Source: Paludibacteraceae bacterium
GTDB taxonomy: Bacteria > Bacteroidota > Bacteroidia > Bacteroidales > Paludibacteraceae
NCBI GenBank assembly: GCA_024400275.1
Contig: JAKSMY010000016.1
Location: 1-36,363, forward strand
DNA: 36,363 nt
Direction of reading: 5' to 3'
Position numbers and translations under genes: made by a program. The notes below the pieces were generated by a model. The model made no database searches. It saw only the letters and a program-made list of their open reading frames with translations, and was not told the origin of the DNA. Positions 36,160-36,363 of the stretch are shown one piece after another (the stretch's first letter is position 1; each line of letters starts with the position of its first letter).

Positions 36160-36314
36160 ATGTTGGCCCTGAGATTGCCAGTTATAATCAGAAACGAGCA
36201 ACTCTAGCCTACGCCGTATGTATAATGGTATGACCTATACACACGAAATAGACGTTTTTGTTGCTTCGTCTTGGTTTATAACTTTTATGAATTTCTCAGG
36301 TTCACATGTGCCAA
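36121..36314 (-). ncRNA. Candidate structured RNA with nested helices and possible pseudoknot
   Basis: Read on the minus strand, about 190 nt fold as follows. Helix P0: 36310-36314 with 36163-36167. P1: 36294-36300 with 36168-36174 (7 bp, perfect). P2: 36276-36283 with 36180-36187 (8 bp, perfect). P3 hairpin: 36267-36271 with 36250-36254. P4 hairpin: 36236-36245 with 36215-36224, 10 bp where one pair is G-U on the minus strand but A-C on the plus strand, which supports minus-strand transcription; its loop adds GGU/ACC. The P3 loop base-pairs with 36197-36202 (6 bp), a possible pseudoknot. The terminator follows directly. A near-consensus -7 box (TACGCTTTG, 36318-36326) sits just outside P0. 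I do not recognise the class. Confidence 0.6.
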
Positions 36315-36363
36315 GAGCAAAGCGTATTAACGCCTTTTATCAATATGTCTGCTGTTTTACGGG

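Noticed and set aside
36128..36160. Possible tRNA 3' half on the plus strand (GGTTCGAGTC)
   Set aside because: The bases after the T-loop-like sequence do not pair as a T stem, and no acceptor, D or anticodon arm exists nearby. The sequence is better explained as a terminator hairpin of the opposite strand.
36121..36314. Retron ncRNA or tmRNA at the right edge
   Set aside because: No reverse transcriptase, no branching G with msd-like hairpin, no tag reading frame and no tRNA-like ends were seen. The class stays unassigned.

Overview
The window looks like a chromosomal segment of an uncultured-type Bacteroidales bacterium (phylum Bacteroidota). The evidence is a SusC/SusD pair, AT-rich translation leaders without clear Shine-Dalgarno sequences, and at least five promoters of the Bacteroidota form TTTG-N19/20-TAnnTTTG. 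Three secreted proteins also share one short C-terminal tail. I cannot assign a genus.

Positions 1-5.6 kb, minus strand: the N-terminal part of pyruvate:ferredoxin oxidoreductase (cut by the window edge), an AAA-type ATPase with a Gln in Walker B, a 2[4Fe-4S] ferredoxin behind a strongly structured leader, then a close-packed unit abiEi-abiEii-divIC-like-ruvC. In that unit a type IV toxin-antitoxin pair sits directly upstream of cell-division and Holliday-junction genes.

Positions 5.7-15.1 kb, minus strand: a glycan-uptake locus. Order of transcription is an MFS disaccharide/oligosaccharide transporter, a lipoprotein of unknown function, SusC, SusD, and a secreted protein with repeated starch-binding-like modules. 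No glycoside hydrolase lies within the window. The 200 bp between the transporter and the lipoprotein hold two TATCA-N3-TGATA palindromes and a 22-bp tandem repeat, which are candidate operators.

Positions 15.2-32.9 kb, plus strand: twelve genes in a row whose borders overlap or are 2-11 bp apart: recQ, rimO, a membrane-anchored HU-LysM-like protein, uvrA, an ABC-F ATPase, two GT4-like glycosyltransferases, a polysaccharide deacetylase-like protein, wecB, a GT2 glycosyltransferase, a secreted PL9-like protein and a CyuA/UPF0597 protein. DNA repair and translation-associated genes thus run straight into a small surface-polysaccharide module.

Positions 32.8-36.4 kb, minus strand mainly: a small hypothetical protein with a long repetitive leader, a stretch of about 800 bp without a confident gene that holds a promoter-to-terminator unit (candidate small RNA), a BspA-type leucine-rich-repeat surface protein, and a 209-residue hypothetical protein. 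At the right edge is a candidate structured RNA of about 190 nt with nested helices, a possible pseudoknot and its own terminator. This last RNA is the best candidate for something undescribed.
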